From contig BRON01000013.1 of NCBI GenBank assembly GCA_024345305.1, positions 992,001-1,056,000 of the forward strand: a DNA stretch of 64,000 nt, given 5' to 3'. Below the pieces are notes generated by a model. The model was given only the letters and a program-made list of their open reading frames with translations, searched no databases and had not been told where the DNA came from. Positions 1 to 17,466 of the stretch are shown here, in pieces; position 1 is the first letter of the stretch; each line of letters opens with the position of its first letter. The stretch comes from Mrakia gelida (taxonomy: Eukaryota > Basidiomycota > Tremellomycetes > Cystofilobasidiales > Mrakiaceae). Both the position numbers and the translations under genes were made by a program.

Positions 1-3000
1 AGCTGCTTCTGGTAGTCGACGAGTCCGAGGGTGTTCTTCCACGAGGCGATCTTCTCTCCTCGACCTTGGATGCTGATCTTGAAGGTGCTCGTCGAGGGTA
101 GGGAGACCTCCCACTTTCCTGCGAAGACCGACGACGACGTCTTGTCGAGTTGAAGTCGAGCTGCTGGAGGTTGGAGGAGGATCCTTCGTCGAGAGAGACC
201 TCCGTCGCTGGCTTCGGCCCTGAGGAAGAGGAACCAGGTTGGGGAGACGGGATCGAGGTCGAGTTGAAGCCACGACTTGGAGGACTCCATTCGGATCGAC
301 CAGATGTCTCGTCGCTTGATCCAGGTGTAGCGGTACTCCTCGGCGGGTCCAAGAGCGGCGACGAACGAGTTCTTGAAGAGCCTCCAGTCCCTGTCGAGGA
401 GGACGACTCCGAGCTCGACTCCCTTGCTCCTCGCGTCCTCCAAGGTCTCCTCGTTGACTCCCTCGAACGAGAGTCGCGTCGGGACCATCTTCTTGAGCTC
501 GTCTCCGAACTCGAGAGGCGAGAGTCGATCCGACGAGATCTTGGAGTCCTCGTACTCGTGCTCGGGTCGACCAGCGCAGGTCTTGCAGGCTCGATGTCCA
601 CAGGCTTGGCATCGGAGGATGGTCGAGATGGCGATGTCGGATCGACCTTCACAGTCGCAGTGACGAGACGAGCGAGTTCCATCCTCGAGGAGCTTCTTGA
701 TGGGGATGGCGACCGAAGCGGAGAGGTCGAGGGGTCCCGAGACGAGCTTCTCGACTCCCTTGATGTTGGCGTCGACGAGAGCGGGCAGGTCGTCCTCCTC
801 GGCGGGTTCGTCGTCGATGTCCATGATCTGAGCTCGTTCGAGAGCCCTCTTCTTCCACTCGACCTGGAACATGGGTCGTCCGACGATGAGAGCGGCGAGC
901 ATGGCGGTTCCGACAACGGTTGAGCTCATGGCGTTTCCGGCGAGGGAGGCGAGCTGATCCTCGGTTTCTCGAGTGAGGAGGAGCGCTTCGATGGGGAGTC
1001 CTTGGAGGGAGAGAGCTTCGAGTCCGACGACGGGTCCTCCTCGATTGGTGACGTAGGGGATCATGTTGGGACTGGAAGGGAAGAGGGGGAAGGAGGCAGG
1101 GACGAAGAAGAGAAGGGAGTCGATCAGCCTCGACGCGTCGAGAAAAGAGGAGTCGGAATGAGGAGAACTCGAGAACTTACGTGAGGCAAGGAGAGATGGC
1201 AGTCCTCGACGATCCAGTCTCTCGATCGCTATGAAAGATGAAACAGAAGGGGATTGGGTCAGGATCGGCGCTTCGAAGTGGGAGGGGAAGAAGAACGACG
1301 CTTACACGTTCTGAGACAGATTCCAAACGAAGTTCTTGTAGAAGGCGTCGAAATCCTGCGCTGCCTTTCGGATGGTGTTGACGTCGCAGAGATCGAGGAC
1401 TCTCTCTGTCTGCGAGACTGCCCAATCCATCCAGGCCCCGTCCTTGGGTTGAGGGGGTCCAGCCTCCGACCAGCACGTCGCAGGTCGCTTGTCTCCCAAG
1501 CGCTCCTCGTGTCGGCAACGCTCGTGTCGAGATTGGCAGCGAGCCCAGTCGGCTGGAAGAGAAAGGAGACGAGAGGAGGAGGAAGGGAGTCAGTCTCGAT
1601 TGGGCTTTTTCGCGAGCGAGAGCTCGAGAAGAGAGAAGAGCCGAGAAAGAAGATCAAGACTCACAGGGTGCTCGAGACTTCTCGTCCAAAGCGAGCAGCG
1701 TCTTCTTGCTGAGATCCAGTCGAGCCTGGTGGATTCGAGGGTCGTCCGAAGGGAGGAGGAAGGCTTCGAGAGGAGCAGACGAAGGTCGTTGCATGGACTT
1801 GACCATGGTCTCCCACGCGGCTGGGTAAGGGTCGGTGATGGATTTGGCGTTGGGGAACCAGGGATCCCAGTCGGGTTTCCTGAAGCAGACTTGGTAGCCT
1901 CGAGTTCCTGTTCGAATAGAAGGGGAGACGGAAGAGGGTCAACGTGAGCTCAACAGAGAAAGACAGAATGCAAGGAGCGACGAACGAGTGTGAGGGATGT
2001 AGTAGTTCTTGGTATCGAACCTGCGAAGGAGAGACGGGGGCTCGAGTCAGCTTTCGCGTCGACGAGAAGAGGAGAAGAGGATGGAAGAGGAAGAACGACC
2101 TCGTCGACTCAGCAGCGTAACCGATATCCTCGAAATCGTCGACCATCTGATCCCAAGGAGCTCCGACGACATTCTCGAGGATGACGATCCAAGGCCTCGC
2201 CTTCTTGACCCAAGCAAGCATCTACGAGCATCGAGAGAACGAGCAGAAAGGAGACACCTCCGTCAGCGAAACAGTCGCGTCGAGCGAGTGAGAAAGGGAG
2301 GAGGTCTCGAAACTCACACCGGCCCAAGTCCTTCCAGACTCTCCCTTGGCAGCCATCTCCTTCTTGGTCTTGTTGAGGTTGGAGAAATCGACGCAGGAGG
2401 TTCCGGCGATGAGCATGGTGTAGCCTTCGGTGGGGACGGGAATCTTGGCTCCGTAGGCGTTGTGAGCGGTGAGATCTCCGAGTTCGGTGACGTCGGCGAA
2501 GAGGATGGCTGTTGAGGAAGGAGCGAGAGATACTTCAGCTCAAACTAGGGGAGAGAGGGGACGCAGGGACGGCTGGAAGGGGGGGCAGAAGACTCACGAG
2601 GAGCGAAGTTCCTCTCGATGTAAGCCTGCTTGTAAGGCTCGATCTCGCAGGAGAATCCATGATCGATCTTGAGTTCGACTCCGGTCTGAGCTTTGAGAGC
2701 TCGAGAGATGAGGGAGAGGGCGAGAAGAGGCGACTCCGTTCCACTGAGAGGGCGAGAGAGAAAGCGATAGGGTCGGTCAGCTTCGACGCGTTCGTCTCGC
2801 TCGCCCGTCCTCGACGTCCAAAACTGCGAGAAAGAGACAGGACGAATGAACTCACCTGCACATCGTAGCAACCTTGAGCTTCTCCCCACTCTCCATCATC
2901 TCCCTCGCAAAGTCCTCCAGACCCTTCGCGTTCTTCGTCAGATCGGCAAAGATGTCCTCGATCTTGAAGAGCGGAGGCAACCTCGCACTCTTCGCCACCG

Positions 3001-4018
3001 CGTCCTCGTTATCAGGCACCGCCTCCCCCTCGTCGTCGTCTCCCTCCTCGGCATCCGAGGCGACCATCTTGTCCTTGTTGGCCTTCTTGCGAGCGGCGGC
3101 GAGTTTCGTTCGAGCTGCCTTCTCCTTCTTTCGATCTCGGTGGATTCGGGGAGGGTAGGCTGGAACGAAGTTGGTGGGTAGGGAGGGGCGCTGTAGACGA
3201 GAAGGAAGGAGCAAAGAGGGGAAAGGGAAGAGTCAGACGGGAGGAAGGCTGCGAAGAGAGGACGGAGGGAGGGAGGGAGAAGGGAAACACGGACAGAGAC
3301 GTCCGAGTAGATCAGGACGATAGGCGAACCATCGTTAGGATGAAGAGCTGTTTCCGAGAGAAGGACGAACAAGATGAGTAAGTTCAGGTCTCCGAATCGA
3401 ATGAAAGAGAAGAAGAGGAAGGCGAAGGAGAAACGCGAAAGACGTACCATCGAGCTCATCCTCCTCCATCTCCTCCGCCGTTCGAGGCTTGACCCTCTTG
3501 ACCTCCCGAACAGGCGACGGTGAGCGCTGAGCAACAACCATAGCTCTGCCTTTCCCCTTGGACTTGGGAGGAGGGGTCATCTCTGCGACCGACGAAGAAT
3601 CCGAGAGCTCCTCCTCTCCTGCCGACTCGTCCTCCTCCCCTTCCGACGGAACGTGCTCTTCGTCGTCGTCGTCCTCGGCTGACATGTGGTCTGCTGATTC
3701 GTACTCCTCGTCCGAGTCTTCTACGACCTTCTTCTTCTTGGGAGCTGGTTTGGTGGACGAGGTTGAAGCGCGTCCTTTCCCTTTGGCGTTTTCTCCTCGA
3801 GCTGGACGAGCGTCTTCGTCCTCCTCCTCGTCCGATGTCTGGGTGTCGACGATGGATTTCCTCTTGGCTCCTCGACTGAGCAGTTTCCTGGGTGGAGGTG
3901 ATGATCCCTTCTCTTGATCGTCCTCTGATCCTGATGGAGCTTTGTAGGGTTTGGGGTTGGTCTTGGTTGTTGAGCGAGGAGTGTTCCTTTTCACGGGGGA
4001 GGACGCGACGGAGGACAT
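1..4018 (-). CDS. DNMT5-like DNA (cytosine-5) methyltransferase, N-terminal part
   Basis: Predicted nuclear SAM-dependent cytosine methyltransferase, cut off by the left window edge. The start at 4018 opens an exon of about 190 residues that is Lys/Asp/Glu/Ser-rich and disordered (to 3448). About ten further exons follow. Motif I is MCSGTESPLLAL (exon junction near 2750-2870). The acidic CEIEP of motif II is at about 2640. The catalytic-loop Cys lies in GTSCVDFSNLN (about 2390), the ENV motif in ILENVVGAPWD (about 2180), and a TRTRGY segment resembling motif VIII follows (about 2000-1900). A GNAMSSTVVG segment (about 930) ends the fold. It is followed by a Cys-rich zinc-finger-like stretch (HCDCE...CQACGHRACKTC, about 650-570). 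MTase then RING-like finger is the order of DNMT5, whose SNF2 ATPase would lie beyond position 1. I see no obvious chromodomain before the MTase. The methyltransferase call is firm; the DNMT5 assignment rests on order and motif style. Confidence 0.85.
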
Positions 4019-4878
4019 TCGAGCCGAAGATGGAAGAGGAGGAGCGAGGGCTTGAAGAGGGGAGGGGTAGGGTGGAGAGTGGTTGGTAGGGGAAGGTGGA
4101 GAGGTGGGTATTGATAATGAGGTTGAGAGGAAGAAGTGGGAAGAGGAGGGTGGAGAGGAGAAGGAGGTTGGAAGGAGGGAAGGGAAGGGAAGGGAGGGAG
4201 GTGGCGGGAGGACGAGCTCGAGGAGAACGGGTCCTTCTCGTCCAATTCTACAAAGAAAAGGAAAGAGAAAAAGAACTCTGGAGAAAGATAAGAAGCACGA
4301 GAGTATGGTCAGCGATTTGTTTGAGCCCAGAGAGTGGATCTATGCCGTCTTCTGGACGTGTCTTTTCAGGAAGGTGATTTGTTGAATGAGCTCGCCCTCC
4401 TTCCCTTCACTCCCCCGCTCATTTAACTCGTCTCGACCAACCCCTTCCAAAACCCGATATGCAGAGACCTTCCTTGGAGGTGTAGGAAGGAGATGTACTA
4501 ACTTTTGATCTCCCTTTTGAAGTTTGGGAGGAAGGGGAGGGGGTGGGAGAGTGAGCGAACGAAGGGAAAGAGAGTTGCGTTTGGCGTTCGCGTTCTCGCG
4601 TCTTTCCTCGTCGCGAAGGACAAGAAAGGGGACTCTCGGTAACCAGGGAGAACATACTTCCCCGAGTGCGATGATAGAGCAAGGCCTAAGCCTGCACGCT
4701 CTTGAAAACCTTCATCGCGCATATTTCTCGCCAAAAAAACACCTCTCGACCTTCCACGTCTTCCACTCTCGGCTTCCCTCCCCACCACCATCTCCTCCCC
4801 TCCCTCCTTCTCCTCAGCATGTTCTAGTTCCTCTTTCCCCCCCCATCTCTTCCCCCCTTTATCTTGCTCCACCCCAAG
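4019..4878. promoter_or_regulatory. Divergent intergenic region between DNMT5-like gene and GCN2
   Basis: Both flanking genes start here and read outward. No coding sequence is supported. From about 4020 to 4240 the + strand is an almost pure purine tract (GGA/GAAG runs). From about 4740 to 4878, just before the GCN2 ATG, it is strongly pyrimidine-rich. CT-rich stretches next to start codons recur before other genes in this window and probably mark core promoters and leaders. Confidence 0.5.
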
Positions 4879-12379
<7,501 letters not shown>

Positions 12380-12845
12380 ATTGGGAGGGAGGAGAAGTTT
12401 GAACGTGTGTTTTTGGTTTGACGTCTCTTTCGTGCATCGTTCTCGACTGTATCTCGCCTGTATCTCTTATGTGTAGTCTTTCTCTTTATTCCGATGCAAC
12501 GACCACTCCGACTCGACGCTCCGTCGCTCCGCCCCGTGCCTTCGAAGGCTTCTCTCGCGACAGCGAGGAACGAAAGGGAGAAGAAGGGATGAGATTCGTA
12601 GAGTATCGTGAAGATGAGCGAAGAAACGAAAGGACTTGGGAAGGGCTCGACTCGACCAGCGAGACTCGAGCGAAGACGAGGCGAAACAGCGAGCAGACGT
12701 GTGGAAGGAGGGACGAGCTAATACAGGATAGGACGAAGAAGATATCTAACAGATCTGAACAGAGGGGTATACGAGAGAGAGCGAGAGAGGCAACAAAGTA
12801 TGAAAGCGAAACGAAACAGAAATCAGCAAAGCGAGTCGCGCGAGA
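12380..12845. other. Convergent 3' intergenic region
   Basis: This lies between the GCN2 stop and the stop of the first RRM-SPOC gene. It is purine-rich in its second half. I see no coding signal or RNA gene; it should hold the two 3' untranslated regions and polyadenylation sites. Confidence 0.5.
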
Positions 12846-15248
12846 TCACCATCCCTGCGACCCTCCTTGAAGAAGTCTGTTGCGAACGAACGAGCGAACA
12901 AGCTCGGTGTCAGAAGTGAGACTTCAGGCGAGTGAGAGGGCATGTAACTACTTACCTCTCGACGTAGCCCCTCCCGTGAATCGCGACGAGCTGAGTGAGG
13001 ACTCCCTGAGCTGATGCCATTCCCGTCCCCATTCCCATGCCCATCCCTCCGCCTCCCATCCCCATCATCGCGGCGGCCTGGTAACCGAAAGGGAGTGCAA
13101 GTTCAGGCTGGAAGAAAGGGAGACGTTGTTGGTGTTGGTACGGAGGGAAGAAGCTTGATTCGAGACGAAGAAGGACGACGCGCGCGTCAGTTCGATCTCG
13201 TTCGCAACTCGACTGGACGAGATGAGACGATGTACACGGGCGGAGAGAAACGACTCACGCGTTGTTTGCCATCGCAGCGTTCTGATGGGCGTTGTGGTTG
13301 GGAGCGGAGGTCGTGGGGAGTGGAGGGGGAGGAGGAGGAGCTGAAGACCCGGAGGCAACGGACGACGACGAGGGAGTTGGCTTCGAGTCGTTCGATCGAG
13401 CGAAGAAGGCGAGGAGGATGTCCGATCGTCGAGGGTATCGTGATTTGAAGAAGTCGGAGAGTCCAAAGATCTCGGGGAGGGTCTCGTCCTTCTCGATTCG
13501 AAGGAGGTACAGTAGAACTTGGTCGACTGGCCAGCTTGAGGTTCGTTCGACGTCTTGCCCGAGACAAAGACGAGATCCGAGTCGCTGTGGACGAGCCGAG
13601 GAAGGGGAGGTGGGAGAAGAGAGAAAGGGCTGAGATGAGCATCGATCGAGACTGAGGAGAGAGAGCGAGAGAGGGAGGGGGAGACGCGTTGACTCACCTC
13701 GATCCCCGCGCCATTTTCAACAGCTCCAACCGTTCCTTCCAGGCTCCGACTCCACCGAAATCTCGTAGATGTAGACCGTCCGCTTGCTCGAGAGACCCAT
13801 GCAGATCTGAGCCTCCTTGAGGAAGGAGCGAGAGGTCTTCTTCGGCATGACCCCGCCGAGGGAGAGAACGGTGGACGGAAAGAGGGGAGGGGAGGGGAAG
13901 AGAGGAGGTGAAGGAGGATGGGTAGGGTAGGTGAGTCCTGGGATTCTCGAGGCTTGGATTCCGAAGCGGGAGTCGGGGTTGGTGGAGGAGAGTTGGAGCT
14001 AGGGATGGAAGAAAGAGGGACGACGACGGTGAGTTTCGATTCACGAGAGACGCGTCGAACGGAGCGAACGAGTGTGCGAGTGGAACTCACGAAGCCCTTC
14101 CAGACCGTCGGACCAGATGGATTGAACGAAGAAAGAGTGAAGGGGTTGGCGGCTGGCCGAGAGACTGGCTGACGAGGGACCTGAGGGAGTCGACGATGTT
14201 CTTGTCCCTCCTGAAGGATGGCGAGGATTCGTTCCCTGGAGACGGAGACGCCGTCGATGAGAAAGGTCTTCGTCCTGTGTAGCTGAGGAGTCTTGAGGTC
14301 CGAGAATCCAAAGAACTGATTTTTCACTACGAGCCTGCATCCTGCAAACGAGGTCGACGCAGCAACAAAACGAGTCAGCTCGACGCGTTTCACATCGCTC
14401 AAGACACGAGGAAACGAACCTTCCCAGCAGGTGAAGCCGTGGATGGCTCTCATCGCTAATGAGAAACAGACAGGCGCAAGAACGTCAGTTTGAGGTCGAC
14501 CACGCTCTCAGCGAGCTCGAGCGAAGGACGAGAAGCGTAAGAAATCGAGCCGAACCTGCGTCTCGAGTGGTGAAGCCGATGCAGGCGCGAGTGGCGCGAG
14601 CTCTCGTCTCTTCTCGCGGCATGATCGAAGTTCTGGGAGGGTAAAGCGACGAAGAAAGTTAGCGTTGAAGACAGAAAGGGGAAAGGAGAGGGAAATCAGA
14701 CGCGTCAAGAAGAGAAACGCACTGAGAGATCGATCCAAAGTCCAGAAACAGAGAGGTGAGCTGATCTTCCGTCATGCCAACCCCAATACATCTGTCTCCA
14801 GAGCTCCATCCTTCGCTCTCCTCACATTCGGACTAGAGATCAAGGGAATAGTAAACTCTCGGCTTTCGTACATAGAAGGGAAGAGGACGAAGGACGAGTG
14901 AAAGATGCGCATCTACTCACCTCCTCCCATGCTCCTCCTCCACCTCTGGCAAGCTCCTCTCGTTGCTCTCCCCTTTCGCTTTGGACTTGCGTCCAGGTCT
15001 CTCAGGTACAGCAATCCCACACTCTCTCAGCATGGCGTCAGTTCTGTGCTCGGCAGCAGATCCGAAGATCTAGAGGTCAGCACGAACGAGAGGAAGACGG
15101 AGATGGAGATGTGGAGGAGAGAAGGTTGAGCTTGACGGTTGCTCTGAACTCACTCGTCGTTCACTCTCCTCGTTTCCTCGTCCTCTTCTTCTTCTTCGAA
15201 CGAGTCGACTCCTGCGTGATCATCTTCGGGCTCGGATTGAAGGCGCAT
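12846..15248 (-). CDS. RRM-SPOC (SPEN-like) protein, tandem copy 1, short form
   Basis: First of three tandem paralogs. The start at 15248 gives an acidic leader (MRLQSEPEDDHAGVDSFEEE), followed by an exon with RTDAMLRECG that aligns with RCDAILKDVG and RCDAMLREL in copies 2 and 3. An RRM follows: MTEDQLTSLFLDFGSISQ (about 14780-14730), an RNP1-like RACIGFTTRDA (about 14600), and AMRAIHGFTCWEG (about 14453-14420). A SPOC-like domain begins with GPTVWKGFV (about 14110). It ends with a strand and helix, LYLLRIEKDETLPEIFGL, plus RRSDILLAFFAR (about 13530-13400), matching the paralogs. A Met/Gly-rich tail leads to QLVAIHGRGYVERLLQGG and stop TGA at 12846-12848. SPEN-family proteins bind RNA and recruit partners through SPOC; the role here is inferred. 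This copy lacks the long linker with the RWDE motif. Confidence 0.7.
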
Positions 15249-16380
15249 TTCGGTGAGAGTCTTCTGGGTGGGAGCGAGTGGGTGGGGTGAGAGGTTGGGA
15301 GACGAAGGACGCTCCTCCTCGAAAGCTCGAAGCTCACATCCTCCCTCGTCCGCAAGGCACCCCTCGGCTCAACTCCTTGCAGCAGTTTTTTCGTCTCAGA
15401 AAACGTGAAATACAGGCAGAAGATACTCAGTTTCAGATATGCCAATCGAAAAAATCCTTCCCTCAACGAGATCTTCGTCGGAAGCGAGCTGACCGGACTC
15501 TCCTTCCTCGAAAGGTCCAAGCTCGCCTCTCCTCCTCCCTCCCTCTTCTCCCCTCCAACTCCATTCGACCCTCCTTCCCCATCTTTCCACCTGGACACCT
15601 TCTCCCTCCCATCCACCTCTTCACCTTCTTCTCCTTCTAAGGATCCCAGATCCATGTCTTGATCGACTTGGAAGTGCTCTTGAACGAGACGGGGAAGAGC
15701 GAGAGTCCATCCATCGTGAGCTTCAACGTTGTCCGTCCCACCTCTCTTCACTCCCCTTCCCTCCATACCCCTTCCTCTCTCACTCATCTCACCATCTCCT
15801 AGACTGAACTCCCCCCTCTCCCTTCGCATCCTTATCGCAGATCCTCTCCCTCGACCCTATCGCACCCTCCCCCGTCCTCGCTCGCTGCCTAATCAAGTCC
15901 CCGTCCTCCCTCTCATCCATCTCACCCTCCCCTCCCCTTCATCGCTGCCTCCCATCCGCCCTCTTCCTCTCAAGCCTCTCAGGCCACTCCTCCTAGCAGC
16001 TCCTTCGTCGACTCTACCTGGACATCGAAGTAGGAACGGAATCGGGTTCGTTGGGAGGGGAGTGGCGAGTCAGAGGGAGGAGGTGCTGACGGAAAGCACG
16101 AGCTCGGTTCTCGAGTTGGGTTCCCTTTGTGAGTCGTTCGTACTCTCCTTCCCTCTGTTCCTTCCGGGTCCCCCATCATCAACTATACATACATCGCCCT
16201 CCCTCGTACCTCGTCGACATCTTTCGACGAGCGAACTCAACCTCCCCCCTCCCACGCATCAACCCAACGCGTCCCCCTCCTCCCCCCCTCCCCTCGCCCC
16301 CTCCCTACCTCTCCCCCAACCTCGCCCTCGTTTCCTTGCCGCCGGAACTATGCAGCAACTTTGAATCACTGACATCCAAG
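15249..16380 (+). other. Upstream region of RRM-SPOC copy 1 with possible unrecognised exons
   Basis: The + strand is pyrimidine-rich with several CTGAC-type branch sites and CAG/TAG acceptors. One stretch reads like a real exon: after the acceptor near 15650, IHVLIDLEVLLNETGKSESP (about 15650-15710), ending in a GTGAGC donor. Later pieces such as RRLYLDIEVGTESGSLGG (about 16000-16060) are also plausible. The pieces connect only across in-frame stops or unproven introns, and no start codon is clear. The LEVL segment loosely recalls an OB-fold strand of RPA-type proteins, but there is too little sequence to assign a family. It could be a small spliced gene, a relic, or chance. Confidence 0.2.
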
Positions 16381-16541
16381 GCCCGGCTAGCTCAATCGGT
16401 AGAGCGTCAGACTCTTACCAGAGATCTGAGGGTGAGTTAGCCAGGTTCTTCCTCCTCCTCCCCTTCAACGGGGTCGAGGTGACTCACCTTAAGATAGTTA
16501 AATTCTATCTGAAGGTTGGGGGTTCGACCCCCCCGTCGGGC
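16381..16541 (+). tRNA. tRNA-Lys (anticodon CTT), with an 89-base intron
   Basis: Exon 1 (16381-16417) has acceptor strand GCCCGGC, D arm GCTC-AATCGGTA-GAGC and anticodon arm TCAGA-CT-CTT-A. An intron of 89 bases (16418-16506) sits at the canonical position after base 37. Exon 2 (16507-16541) supplies TCTGA, variable loop AGGTT, T arm GGGGG-TTCGACC-CCCCC and acceptor GTCGGGC. Spliced length is 72 bases, with the acceptor paired throughout by one G-T wobble. The CCA end is not encoded, as expected for a nuclear gene. The A and B boxes are internal. The intron is a substrate for the SEN complex, whose SEN15 subunit is encoded at 32418-33356. Confidence 0.94.
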
Positions 16542-17466
16542 TAGCAGTTTCTTTTTGGCATACCAGACGTTGATTTGGGTTCGGTGGGAACGAGGGGAAC
16601 GACAAGGAGGGGTTTGGGGGGAGGGAACGGGGAGGGCGGAGACGCGATTTGACGGAGTTGGAGGGCGAATTTTGTTTTTCTGAGCTGACCATCAGTTTCC
16701 TTGACCTTTTTTACGTCCCGCAGAGTCCTCGAATATACAACTTCGGAGTCGAAGCGACGATGGTGGGAGGAAAGGAGGGAGTCGTCGCGCCTCAATCGAC
16801 TTCGCCGCGCCCCTCGTTTGGAATTTCTCCCCCGCCCTTTCCTCGTTCGCCAAACGAGCTCACCAGCTGCCTTTTCGAGCCGGGAGGGTAGTAGAGCTCA
16901 TCTGCGGTGCGGAGGGTGGGTGGTGCTGAGATGGTGGGAGGGGGGCGGGTGGGTGGGAGTCGGTTGGTCGAGGAGGTGAGCTCGCTCGAGTCGACTGACC
17001 GACCGTTCAGCCGCCCTCTCCCTCTTCCTCTCTTCTTCTCGCTCCTCCCCCTTCTTCCCCCTTACCTTTTGTGTCTCAGCCCCACCTACCATCTTTTCCT
17101 GACTATACATTCCTTGCTCCTCCTCCTCATGCTCGTTTGCCCTCGACCTCAGTCAACAGCAGCGAGACGTCTCGAAGTCCGCCCGCTCACTCGACGCGTC
17201 GTCTGTCGACAGCTTTCCTTTCCCTCTTGCCTTTCCTTCGCTGAGAGACGAGACGAGGGGAGAGGACTCATGGACCGAAAATAAAACGAAGAGTAGCTGC
17301 GAGCTGGACGATGTGACGAACGAACGAAAAGAAGAGGAGGGGACGAAAACGAAACGACGACGATGGAGCGAGAGGACGACGATGATAAGAGAAAACGAAA
17401 GAAACGAAGAGGGATACAGAGACACGCAACGAACAGGGAGTCGAGGTACGTAGAGATGCGACGAGC
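16542..17466. other. Intergenic region between tRNA-Lys and RRM-SPOC copy 2
   Basis: This holds the downstream flank of the tRNA and the presumed 3' untranslated region of copy 2 on the minus strand. Open frames on both strands are low-complexity and show no protein-like pattern. GACGCGTC occurs once (about 17196). I find no supported gene. Confidence 0.45.

Noticed and set aside
13065..14453. Copy 1 as a PIAS/Siz-type SUMO ligase with a PINIT domain
   Set aside because: No SP-RING cysteines are present, and exon-by-exon alignment with copies 2 and 3 shows an RRM followed by a SPOC-like fold.
15161..15829. A long minus-strand reading frame upstream of RRM-SPOC copy 1
   Set aside because: It runs through the acidic first exon of copy 1 in another frame, is Gly/Glu/Arg low-complexity, and has no domain-like pattern.
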